Of a stretch of DNA of 64,000 nt, positions 18,271-25,725 are shown piece by piece. This DNA is from CAIODY01 sp046051225 (GTDB lineage: Bacteria > Bacteroidota > Bacteroidia > Chitinophagales > CAIODY01). The DNA is taken from positions 9,131-73,130 of the forward strand of contig JBJOOR010000017.1 in NCBI GenBank assembly GCA_046051225.1, given 5' to 3'. Made by a program: the position numbers and the translations under genes. The notes beneath the pieces are model-generated. The model had not been told where the DNA came from. It saw only the letters and a program-made list of their open reading frames with translations, and searched no databases. Position 1 is the stretch's first letter; each line of letters begins with the position of its first letter.

Positions 18271-18642
18271 GAAAAAAACAAAAAATATGATTTAGAAGAA
18301 AGACTTATAGATTTTGCAGTAAGAATAATTGATGTAGTAGAAGCACTACCAAATACTAAAGCAGGAAATCATTTGGGTGGTCAGTTGGTTCGTTCAGGAA
18401 CTTCGCCAGCATTAAATTATGGCGAAGCACAAAGTGCCGAATCGCAAAATGATTTTATTCACAAAATGAAAATTAGTTTAAAAGAATTAAGAGAATCAAA
18501 AAATAATTTACGAATAATTCATCGCAAACCATTGATAAAACCAGTGTCAAAGTTAGAACCTATTTTAAATGAAATAAATGAATTAGTTGCCATTTTTGCT
18601 AAAAGTATTCAAACTGCTGAAAAAAATAAACCTAAAAAATAA
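18268..18642 (+). CDS. Four helix bundle protein (S23/IVS type)
   Basis: A 124-residue, all-helical protein of the family first seen in 23S rRNA intervening sequences and related to Avd of diversity-generating retroelements. Family landmarks are LIDFAVRIIDVVEALPNTKAGNHL, QLVRSGTSPALNYGEAQSAES and FIHKMKISLKELRESKNNLR. Function in the cell is unknown; relatives form pentameric bundles that may bind nucleic acid. It interrupts the parE-parC pair and lies within inverted heptamer arrays. No reverse transcriptase or variable repeat was found nearby, so a retroelement role is not supported here. Confidence 0.9.
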   Translation: MEKNKKYDLEERLIDFAVRIIDVVEALPNTKAGNHLGGQLVRSGTSPALNYGEAQSAESQNDFIHKMKISLKELRESKNNLRIIHRKPLIKPVSKLEPILNEINELVAIFAKSIQTAEKNKPKK

Positions 18643-18658
18643 ATTCATTTTCAACTTC

Positions 18659-18693
18659 GATATTGGATATTGAAAGTTGGATATTGGATATTT
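18659..18693. repeat. Right heptamer array of the cassette
   Basis: Five heptamers: GATATTG, GATATTG, AAAGTTG, GATATTG, GATATTT. The last three are the reverse complement of the left array. They end 13 bp before the parC ATG. Confidence 0.82.
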
Positions 18694-18706
18694 TCAAATA
18701 AGAATT

Positions 18707-21217
18707 ATGTCAGAAGAAATTATTCCCATTCAAAATAGCGGAAACGAAATAGATACCGTAAGCGACTTATACAAAGGTTGGTTTATGGATTATGCATCGT
18801 ATGTGATTTTAGAACGTGCAGTACCAGCCGTTCAAGATGGTTTAAAACCTGTTCAACGCCGTATCCTTCATGCCATGAAAGAAATGGATGATGGCAGATT
18901 TAATAAAGTGGCAAACGTAATTGGGCAAACTATGCAATACCATCCGCATGGCGATGCTTCTATTGGCGATGCCATGGTGGGCATTGGGCAAAAAGATTTG
19001 ATGATTGAAACGCAAGGAAACTGGGGCGATGTACGTACTGGTGATGATGCAGCAGCACCCAGATACATTGAAGCCAGATTATCAAAATTTGCTTTGGATG
19101 TGGCTTTCAACAATAAAACTACACAATGGCAACTAAGCTATGATGGTAGAAAAAATGAGCCAATAGTTTTGCCAATGAAGTTTCCTTTGTTGTTGGCGCA
19201 AGGCGTTGAAGGTATTGCTGTAGGCTTAGCTACAAAAGTTTTACCGCATAATTTTGTTGAATTAATTCATGCATCTATTCATTATTTAAAAGGTAAAAAG
19301 TTTGAATTATTTCCCGATTTTCAAACAGGTGGAATGATTGATATTGCCAATTACAATGATGGTAAACGTGGCGGAAAAGTACGTGTTAGAGCCAAGATTG
19401 AAGAATTAGATAAAAAAACTTTGTTGATAAAAGATATTCCTTTTGGCATCACCACATCCTCTTTGATGGATTCCATTGTAAAAGCAAATGATAATGGAAA
19501 AATTAAAATCAAAAAAATAGTTGATAATACTGCGGCTAATGTTGAAATTGAAATTCAGCTTACACCAGGCATTTCGCCTGATGTTACTATTGATGCCTTG
19601 TATGCATTTACTGATTGCGAAGTTTCTATTTCGCCAAATGCTTGTGTAATTGTAAATGATAAACCAGTATTCATAACGGTTTCAGAGTTATTAAAAATTT
19701 CTACCGACAACACAATGGATTTGTTGAAGAAAGAGTTAGAAATAAAACTGAACGAATTAAATGAAAAATGGCATTACACTTCATTAGAAAAAATATTTTT
19801 TGAAGAAAAAATTTATAAAGAATTAGAAAAGAAACACGAAACGTGGGATGCTGTAATTACAGCTATTGATAAGGCTTTTGCGCCTTTCAAAAAAAGTTTG
19901 AAACGAAATATTGAACGAGAAGATATTTTGAAACTGACTGAAAAACCCGTTCGAAGAATTTACAAATTAGATATTGATGAATTGATTGAACAAATCAATA
20001 ATATTGAAAATGACATCAAACAAACACAATTTGATTTAGATCATTTACGTGAATTTACCATTGCTTATTTTGAAAATTTATTAAAAAAATATGGCAAAGG
20101 CAGAGATAGAAAAACTGAAATTCGTCCGTTTGATAATATACAAGTATCGGCTGTAGCTATTGCCAATACTAAGTTGTATGTAAATTGGAATGAAGGATTT
20201 ATTGGTAGCGGTTTGAAAAAAGATGAATTTTTGTTTGATTGTAGCGATTTAGATAACATTGTTGTTTTCAGAAAAGATGGAAAAATGATAGTAACAAAAG
20301 TGAGCGACAAAACTTTTGTGGGCAAGGATATTATTCATGTTGAAATTTTTAGAAAAAATGACGAACGAACAACTTACAACCTAATTTATTTGGATGGAGC
20401 TTCGGGAATCAGCTATGTGAAAAGGTTTCAGGCTGGTGGCATAACAAGAGATAAAGAATATGATTTAACAAAAGGCGACCCAAAATCGAAAGTTTTATAT
20501 TTTTCATCAAACCCAAATGGTGAAGCTGAAAAAGTGAATGTAATTTTAAAACCTACAGCCAGCGCAAGAATCAAGGTTTTTGATTTCGATTTTGCTGAAT
20601 TAGAAATTAAAGGAAGAGGCAGCAATGGCAATCAACTCACGAAATATCCGGTGCATAAAATTTCGTTGAAAGAAAAAGGAAAATCAACTTTAAGCGGCAT
20701 CAAAATTTATTACGATGAAGAAGTGGGCAGATTGAATACCGACGGCAAAGGCAAGCTGCTGGGCAACTTTGAGGGCGATGATAAAATAATTGCGTTGTAT
20801 AAAGATGGTACTTATGAGTTGACGAATTATGAATTGACCAACCGTTTTGAAAGCAATCAAATTGTAACGGTTGAAAAATTTGATGCACAAAAACCAATTA
20901 GTTGCATTTATTACGATGCTGAAATGAAGTGCTACAATGCCAAACGGTTTTTGATTGAAACACAAACTTTGAACACCAAATTTCTATTTATAAAAGAAGG
21001 TGAGAAAAATGAATTGCTATTAGCCACCACACAAGCCAAGCCCATTGTGCGATTGAAAGCTGGTAAAAAGAAAAGCGAAGCGGTGGAATACAAAACAGAC
21101 TTATCAATGGTGACAGAAGTGAAAGGCTGGAAAACTGTGGGCACAAAAATCGGCACTGATATTTTAAGCGCTGAATTGTTTGTGGAAGAAGAACCGAAAA
21201 CGGGGGAATTGTTTTAG
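18707..21217 (+). CDS. parC: DNA topoisomerase IV subunit A
   Basis: DNA-breaking subunit of topoisomerase IV, 836 residues from the ATG at 18707. An in-frame TTG at 18677 lies inside the heptamer array and was rejected. The winged-helix core shows GLKPVQRRILHAM, QYHPHGDASIGDAMV and the active-site tyrosine in APRYIEARLS (Tyr120). A coiled-coil tower follows around 330-460, and a C-terminal beta-pinwheel region after about 490. Pairs with parE upstream. A 28-bp piece of its 3' end recurs about 560 bp downstream. Confidence 0.94.
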   Translation: MSEEIIPIQNSGNEIDTVSDLYKGWFMDYASYVILERAVPAVQDGLKPVQRRILHAMKEMDDGRFNKVANVIGQTMQYHPHGDASIGDAMVGIGQKDLMIETQGNWGDVRTGDDAAAPRYIEARLSKFALDVAFNNKTTQWQLSYDGRKNEPIVLPMKFPLLLAQGVEGIAVGLATKVLPHNFVELIHASIHYLKGKKFELFPDFQTGGMIDIANYNDGKRGGKVRVRAKIEELDKKTLLIKDIPFGITTSSLMDSIVKANDNGKIKIKKIVDNTAANVEIEIQLTPGISPDVTIDALYAFTDCEVSISPNACVIVNDKPVFITVSELLKISTDNTMDLLKKELEIKLNELNEKWHYTSLEKIFFEEKIYKELEKKHETWDAVITAIDKAFAPFKKSLKRNIEREDILKLTEKPVRRIYKLDIDELIEQINNIENDIKQTQFDLDHLREFTIAYFENLLKKYGKGRDRKTEIRPFDNIQVSAVAIANTKLYVNWNEGFIGSGLKKDEFLFDCSDLDNIVVFRKDGKMIVTKVSDKTFVGKDIIHVEIFRKNDERTTYNLIYLDGASGISYVKRFQAGGITRDKEYDLTKGDPKSKVLYFSSNPNGEAEKVNVILKPTASARIKVFDFDFAELEIKGRGSNGNQLTKYPVHKISLKEKGKSTLSGIKIYYDEEVGRLNTDGKGKLLGNFEGDDKIIALYKDGTYELTNYELTNRFESNQIVTVEKFDAQKPISCIYYDAEMKCYNAKRFLIETQTLNTKFLFIKEGEKNELLLATTQAKPIVRLKAGKKKSEAVEYKTDLSMVTEVKGWKTVGTKIGTDILSAELFVEEEPKTGELF

Positions 21218-21250
21218 AATGATAATTGAGAACCAATAAAATTTCCAAAA

Positions 21251-21646
21251 ATGAAATCGTTTATTTTATCATTATTCTTTAAAGAAAAACCCGATGAATT
21301 AATTGGAAAATGGTTTCCGTATAATGATGGGGGCATGAGTATGATGTCAGGAATGGCAATTGAATTTAGAGATAATAGTAAAGGAATTCTTTATTCTTGG
21401 GGAAGTTCCAGCCCTGACCATGAGGAAGGTTATGATTTAGAAGAAGAAATTTTATGGAAAAGAGTTTCCAAGAATCAAATAAAAATAAAAATGCTTGACC
21501 AAGAAAATTTTGATTTAGTTACATACAACATTGAGAAAAAATATGTTGGCTATTACAGTTTGACTTCGGGCTTTAATGGCAATGACGAATATTTTAAAAA
21601 TTGTTTTTGGAAAGTTTTTAATCCGATTCAAAAACGAATTTCATAA
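21251..21646 (+). CDS. Hypothetical protein
   Basis: A 131-residue protein without signal peptide or clear family. It contains ELIGKWFPYNDGGMSMMSGMAIEF and WGSSSPDHEEGYDLEEE, and looks like a single small beta-rich domain, comparable in style to lipocalin-like domains that begin with LIGKW. It follows parC by 33 bp and precedes a truncated ORF and the parC echo, so it may have arrived with them. Confidence 0.55.
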   Translation: MKSFILSLFFKEKPDELIGKWFPYNDGGMSMMSGMAIEFRDNSKGILYSWGSSSPDHEEGYDLEEEILWKRVSKNQIKIKMLDQENFDLVTYNIEKKYVGYYSLTSGFNGNDEYFKNCFWKVFNPIQKRIS

Positions 21647-21655
21647 AAATAATTC

Positions 21656-21740
21656 ATGCTCACCGAAAAAGAATTTGAAGAAATAAAAAAATCAAACGAG
21701 CAATTCAAAAATTGGCACTGATATTTTAAGCGCTAAATGG
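21656..21740 (+). pseudogene. Truncated ORF joined to an echo of the parC 3' end
   Basis: An ATG at 21656 opens MLTEKEFEEIKKSNEQFKN, which looks like the normal start of a soluble protein, then runs into a 28-bp copy (21707-21734) of parC sequence 21145-21172 with one mismatch, and stops at 21721. The gene is clearly cut. The copied parC stretch is out of frame with this ORF. Confidence 0.5.
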
Positions 21741-21807
21741 AATATAAAAACAATATTAAATCGCAAGGCTAATTATTTTAGGTTACATTTTAATCAGTAA
21801 TTAGTTT

Positions 21808-21836
21808 AAAGAATAAAAAAATACTTTTTATTCTTT
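21808..21836 (-). terminator. AT-rich hairpin at the end of the T9SS gene
   Basis: A perfect 12-bp stem (AAAGAATAAAAA with TTTTTATTCTTT) overlaps the stop codon of the minus-strand T9SS gene. Low GC content makes it a weak terminator candidate; it could act in both directions. Confidence 0.4.
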
Positions 21837-23318
21837 AATGATTTTATAAACATTAACATCTCCAATCTCTGATATAATCTTTAAAAAATAAATACCCGAT
21901 GGAATATTGTCAATATTTAAAATTTCATATTTTTTTGTTTTTAATTCTTTACTTAAAAAAATTTGTCCCAACAAAGAATACATTTCGCAAGAATATTTAA
22001 TATCTGTGTTATTAATGTAAATGTTTATCTTTTCATGGCAAGGATTAGGAAAAATAGAAATTAAAGCTTCATTACTATTTTGAATTACATTGCATTTTAT
22101 TTGGTTACAATTACTAAAATTTATACGACTAAATTCTGCATCTGGGAAATTTGAATGATAATTAATAGTATTACTTATCAAAAATGAACAATCAGAAATC
22201 GATGCTATATTTTTATTAGAAGCCACGTTTAAGCTATCCGTTATATTTAGTTTAAATGTACAAAGACTATCCCCAATTGAACTTAATTTTATAATTCTAA
22301 ATTGGCTTCCAATAGTCCCCAAACTTACAAAATTTCCATCATCAAGTTCAACCGATTGGCTTACAAATGACTCAAGTGCATCAAGGTTTTTCTCCCATAT
22401 TATTTTTCCAGTATCATCAATCATTAAGTAATGAGATATATCTGAATGAAAATATAAACCAGAAATATAAATACTATCAATAAATTGACTGTAACCCGAA
22501 ACAAGAAACTTGGTACTATTTTTTAATTTAATAATACTACAAGCTCCTTCGTCTATATTTTTTTTTTCAATTTTTTTAAACCAAAAAATATTTCCTCCCT
22601 CATCTATCTTTTCAACTATAATCGAAATTCCATTATAATTATAATGGGTATATAATGCTGATGTATTGTAATCATCAACTGTTCCTACTAAAATAAATTC
22701 GCCATTACTGCATTCAACAATATCCTGACCGGTGCAATATTTATTATTACTTACATTTGTTCTAACCAAAATTTTTCCTGTATCATCAAACACTGTAAAC
22801 AAAATATGCGATGTAATTCCATTTCCACTTGAAGCTGTTCCTATAGCAACAATTTTCCCATCATTGGTACTAATCAATTTAGAATAGTTATCCCCTAAAT
22901 TATTCCGAAATCGGTTCTCTAATTTACTAAACAAGATATCTCCATTTCTATTGTATTTAATTAATTGGTTATAATAATTACTATCTTTTGGATTACCTAC
23001 CAAAGAAATTGCGTAAATATAATTATCAGAATTTTCACAAATTATCGAAGGTCCAATGACAAATAAAGAATCAAATACTGTATTTTTTGAATATCCAATA
23101 TTTCCTAATGAATCAAAAACGGTAAATATGTATCCGCTTTTTTGAGTTTGAGAATAGGCATAGCTTTGAATTGCAACTGACGTATTGCAATCATAAACTA
23201 AAGGATTGCTAATAAAATTATAAGTTGAATCATAATCAATGATTTTATCGAAACTATAAGTTTGTGCACTTGTAAAACCAAAGTAAAAACACAATATTAT
23301 TAAAAAGTAAAATTTCAA
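21828..23318 (-). CDS. T9SS type A sorting domain protein
   Basis: Exported protein of 496 residues with signal peptide ending FGFTSAQ. The body has several repeats of a beta-propeller-like kind (DDTGKILVRTNVS, DEGGNIFWFKKIE, DDTGKIIWEKNLD), as seen in secreted delta-60/Kelch-like proteins of the phylum. The C-terminal 75 residues form a type A sorting domain (FPNPCHEKINIYI, then IPSGIYFLKI). The frame can only start at TTG (23316-23318), because an in-frame stop lies shortly upstream and no ATG intervenes. Role unknown; cell-surface or released. Confidence 0.82.
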   Translation of the reverse strand: MKFYFLIILCFYFGFTSAQTYSFDKIIDYDSTYNFISNPLVYDCNTSVAIQSYAYSQTQKSGYIFTVFDSLGNIGYSKNTVFDSLFVIGPSIICENSDNYIYAISLVGNPKDSNYYNQLIKYNRNGDILFSKLENRFRNNLGDNYSKLISTNDGKIVAIGTASSGNGITSHILFTVFDDTGKILVRTNVSNNKYCTGQDIVECSNGEFILVGTVDDYNTSALYTHYNYNGISIIVEKIDEGGNIFWFKKIEKKNIDEGACSIIKLKNSTKFLVSGYSQFIDSIYISGLYFHSDISHYLMIDDTGKIIWEKNLDALESFVSQSVELDDGNFVSLGTIGSQFRIIKLSSIGDSLCTFKLNITDSLNVASNKNIASISDCSFLISNTINYHSNFPDAEFSRINFSNCNQIKCNVIQNSNEALISIFPNPCHEKINIYINNTDIKYSCEMYSLLGQIFLSKELKTKKYEILNIDNIPSGIYFLKIISEIGDVNVYKIIKE

Positions 23319-23338
23319 AGTGAAAAAAATTTATTTTT

Positions 23339-23346
23339 CAAATTTA
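23339..23346 (-). promoter_or_regulatory. -7 box for the T9SS gene
   Basis: TAAATTTG on the minus strand fits the consensus, 20 bp before the TTG start. Confidence 0.4.
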
Positions 23347-23410
23347 ATCTTTTTACTCAATTAATTTTAGCTAAAAAAATGAGTACAAATACTATACTAA
23401 AATCTTTATT

Positions 23411-23521
23411 TTAAGGATTTAGAGCATCTTTAATAATCCAATACAAAAAACCTGAAATAGAAATAATTGTAAAGAATAAAATAATTGCAAGTGCTAGTAT
23501 TCTTTCAAAACTATGTTGCAT
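23411..23521 (-). CDS. Small membrane peptide (36 aa)
   Basis: An ATG at 23521 gives 36 residues, with a hydrophobic helix from about residue 8 to 30 (RILALAIILFFTIISISG) and a short polar tail. It lies upstream of the T9SS gene on the same strand, in an otherwise empty 260-bp gap. Single-helix peptides of this kind are common but hard to prove. Confidence 0.35.
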   Translation of the reverse strand: MQHSFERILALAIILFFTIISISGFLYWIIKDALNP

Positions 23522-23578
23522 AATAAATGCTTTATAGAAATGACTATTCAAATCTTAATTACGTTGCTTTTCAAATAA

Positions 23579-24136
23579 TTAATTTAATGAAGGATGGATA
23601 GGATAATTACTCATTACAGCATAATCTCCGCCCAAATTAACAAGCGATTGTTTCCATATTTCTGTTTCGTTTTCCGAAAAAATTAATTCATTTTTTGATG
23701 TAGAAATTATCCATGAATTATCTTGAAGTTCCTTACTTAACTGCTCTTTATCCCAACTACTATAGCCTAAAAAGAATTTTATTTTACTTAAATCAAGTTC
23801 ATTTTTAAGTAATAACTTTTTTACTAATTTAAAATCGCCACCCCAAAAAACACCATCCAAAATTTCAACTCCATCTTTAATTTGGTCGCCAAGCGAATGA
23901 ATAAAATTAAGCCTATCGCTATGCACAGGACCTCCAAAAAAAACTGGAACAGGTTTACTATTTTCTAATTCAGGAAAAAAGTCTTCCAATTTTTCAGATA
24001 AAATTCTGTTTACAATAAAGCCTACCGAACCCATTTCGGTTTGATGTTCGCAAAGCAATACCACACTTCTGCTAAAATAATTATCTAACAAAAATGGCTC
24101 GGCTATTAATAAATTTCCTTTTTGTGGTTGATTCAT
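23579..24136 (-). CDS. yqgE: YqgE/AlgH family protein
   Basis: 185 residues with the family landmarks GNLLIAEPFLLDNYFSRSVVLLCEH at the N-terminus, GFIVNR, VFFGGPV and FLGYSSWDKEQL. The family (UPF0301) is widely conserved and its biochemical role is not established; AlgH was named for an alginate regulation phenotype in Pseudomonas. It follows the Fe-S protein gene by 20 bp and is probably co-transcribed. Confidence 0.95.
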   Translation of the reverse strand: MNQPQKGNLLIAEPFLLDNYFSRSVVLLCEHQTEMGSVGFIVNRILSEKLEDFFPELENSKPVPVFFGGPVHSDRLNFIHSLGDQIKDGVEILDGVFWGGDFKLVKKLLLKNELDLSKIKFFLGYSSWDKEQLSKELQDNSWIISTSKNELIFSENETEIWKQSLVNLGGDYAVMSNYPIHPSLN

Positions 24137-24156
24137 GCAATCAAAAAAAATAAAGA

Positions 24157-24939
24157 TTAAGCCATTCTTTCGGCAATTAATTCAGCAATATCTTTTAGCA
24201 TAATGTCAGATTCTTTACCTTTTTGTTTTACACCATCTTCCAACATCGTCATACAAAATGGGCAAGATGATGCCACCACATTTGCATTGGTTTCAATAGC
24301 TTGTTCAATGCGTTCAATATTAATTCGCTTATCGCCAGGTTCATCTTCTTTAAACATTTGAGCACCGCCAGCCCCACAACACAAACCATTCGATTTGCAA
24401 TTTTTCATCTCTACCAATTCTGCATCTAATACCTCCAAAACCTTACGTGGCGCTTCATATATATCATTTGCTCTTCCAATATAACATGAATCATGAAAAG
24501 TTATTTTTTTGCCTTTCATCAATTCGCCTTCCTTCATTTTTACTTTTCCTTCGTTAATTAATTGTTGTAAAAATGAGCTGTGATGAAGCACTTCATAATT
24601 ACCACCCAATTCAGGATATTCATTTTTTAAAGTGTTAAAACAATGCGGACAAGCTGTTACAATTTTTTTAATATTGTAATTATTCAAAACTTGAATATTT
24701 TGATATGCCAACATCTGAAATACAAATTCATTGCCTGCTCTTCGGGCTGGGTCGCCTGTGCAACTTTCTTCACTACCTAAAATGGCAAATGAAATTTTTG
24801 TTTTATTTAAAATTTCGGCAAAAGATTTTGTGATTTTTTGAGCACGTTGGTCAAAGCTTCCAGCACAACCTACCCAAAAAAGAATTTCTGGAGTTTCGCC
24901 TTGAGCAGCCATTTCACTCATTATTTTAACATCTGTCAT
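24157..24939 (-). CDS. (Fe-S)-binding protein with two cysteine-rich CCG domains
   Basis: A 260-residue cytoplasmic protein with CCG domains as in heterodisulfide reductase subunit B, GlpC and LutA. Motifs are ILFWVGCAGSFD, TACPHCFNTLKNEYP, the CCG core GLCCGAGGAQMF and SSCPFCMTML. It lacks the ferredoxin-like N-terminal part, which in this phylum is often a separate neighbouring gene but is not seen here. Likely part of an electron-transfer or quinone-linked oxidoreductase; partner unknown. Confidence 0.88.
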   Translation of the reverse strand: MTDVKIMSEMAAQGETPEILFWVGCAGSFDQRAQKITKSFAEILNKTKISFAILGSEESCTGDPARRAGNEFVFQMLAYQNIQVLNNYNIKKIVTACPHCFNTLKNEYPELGGNYEVLHHSSFLQQLINEGKVKMKEGELMKGKKITFHDSCYIGRANDIYEAPRKVLEVLDAELVEMKNCKSNGLCCGAGGAQMFKEDEPGDKRINIERIEQAIETNANVVASSCPFCMTMLEDGVKQKGKESDIMLKDIAELIAERMA

Positions 24940-24987
24940 AATTTATTTAATTAAATAATTTAGCAAATACGATTTTCAAAAGTAAGC

Positions 24988-25404
24988 CTATAAAACATAT
25001 TTTTCTAAAAATGCTTGTGCATTTAATACTTCAATTTTACTAAAATAAAAATCAGATTCATCTTGCGTAATAATGCATTTACAATTTGAATTAATAGCCG
25101 AAAAATATTCCATTCCATCTTCAAAATCGTGCACTTGTTTTTCTGTCACTACTTTTTTTACTACCAAACTATCAACCGTAGTAATTTGTAATTTAGATGA
25201 TAGCAATCGTATTTTTTGCAAGGCTGCTGCATTTCCATTTTTCTTTTCAGCAAAATAAAATGCAATAGCCAAACACAATGGCGAAGTAAATACTTTATAT
25301 TTTTTATGATCAACAAGGCTTAAAACCCTTGCTGAATAAGTAAACAACGGATATTCATTATTAACCACCGAAACTAAAATATTAGCATCTAAAAAAATAT
25401 TCAT
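24988..25404 (-). CDS. PIN domain toxin (VapC-like)
   Basis: A 138-residue PIN nuclease. Acidic residues consistent with the metal site are Asp6 (FLDANIL), Glu95/Asp96 (DFEDGMEY) and Asp115 or Asp118 (ITQDESDF). Toxins of this group cleave RNA when not bound by their antitoxin. The start overlaps the antitoxin stop by 1 bp, so translation is coupled. Confidence 0.88.
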   Translation of the reverse strand: MNIFLDANILVSVVNNEYPLFTYSARVLSLVDHKKYKVFTSPLCLAIAFYFAEKKNGNAAALQKIRLLSSKLQITTVDSLVVKKVVTEKQVHDFEDGMEYFSAINSNCKCIITQDESDFYFSKIEVLNAQAFLEKYVL

Positions 25405-25658
25405 TAGCGGCTTTTTAGATATTCTTTTTTAAGCGATTTGCTGCTTTTGGGCTTTGTATTATATTCGGCTTTGCCTTCGGATACCATATTTACCCAATCA
25501 GAAACGGGTAAATCATCAAGGCTGTAATACTTTGTAGAAGCCGTTTTACGAAGTAAAAATTCAGTTAATCGTGAAAGGCTAATATTATGGCTTTCGGCAA
25601 ATTTTTTAGCTTCATCAATTACCGAAGCATCAAAACTTAATGTAATTTTTGCATCCAT
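25404..25658 (-). CDS. Antitoxin, DUF6364-like ribbon-helix-helix
   Basis: 84 residues. The N-terminal part (AKITLSFDASVIDEAKKFAESHNISLSRL) has the strand-helix-helix form of ribbon-helix-helix regulators, and the C-terminal part is the likely toxin-binding tail. It probably binds the palindrome in its own promoter. First gene of the pair. Confidence 0.85.
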   Translation of the reverse strand: MDAKITLSFDASVIDEAKKFAESHNISLSRLTEFLLRKTASTKYYSLDDLPVSDWVNMVSEGKAEYNTKPKSSKSLKKEYLKSR

Positions 25659-25680
25659 GATTTTAATTATTTTTATACTA

Positions 25681-25706
25681 CAAAGATAAAATACTTATAC
25701 GTATAA
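25681..25706 (-). promoter_or_regulatory. Toxin-antitoxin promoter with palindromic operator
   Basis: On the minus strand a -7 box TATCTTTG (25681-25688) lies 22 bp before the antitoxin ATG. Directly upstream is the perfect 12-bp palindrome TTATACGTATAA (25695-25706), in the -7/-33 spacer. A dimeric antitoxin bound there would block polymerase. Confidence 0.65.
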
Positions 25707-25725
25707 ATAAAATATTTTTAAAAAA

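Larger units (their letters stand above)
18228..18693 (+). mobile_element. Four-helix-bundle cassette between parE and parC
   Basis: A 375-bp gene is bracketed by a perfect 21-bp inverted repeat (18228-18248 and 18673-18693), each arm part of a heptamer array. The cassette sits between parE and parC, which are often adjacent. Four-helix-bundle (S23-type) genes are known inside 23S rRNA intervening sequences flanked by complementary ends, so a mobile cassette is a reasonable reading. No transposase or target duplication was found. Confidence 0.55.

Noticed and set aside
18268..18642. Diversity-generating retroelement (Avd-like protein)
   Set aside because: No reverse transcriptase, template repeat or variable repeat is nearby.
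18677..18706. Longer ParC starting at TTG
   Set aside because: The extra residues come from the heptamer array; ParC begins naturally at the ATG at 18707.
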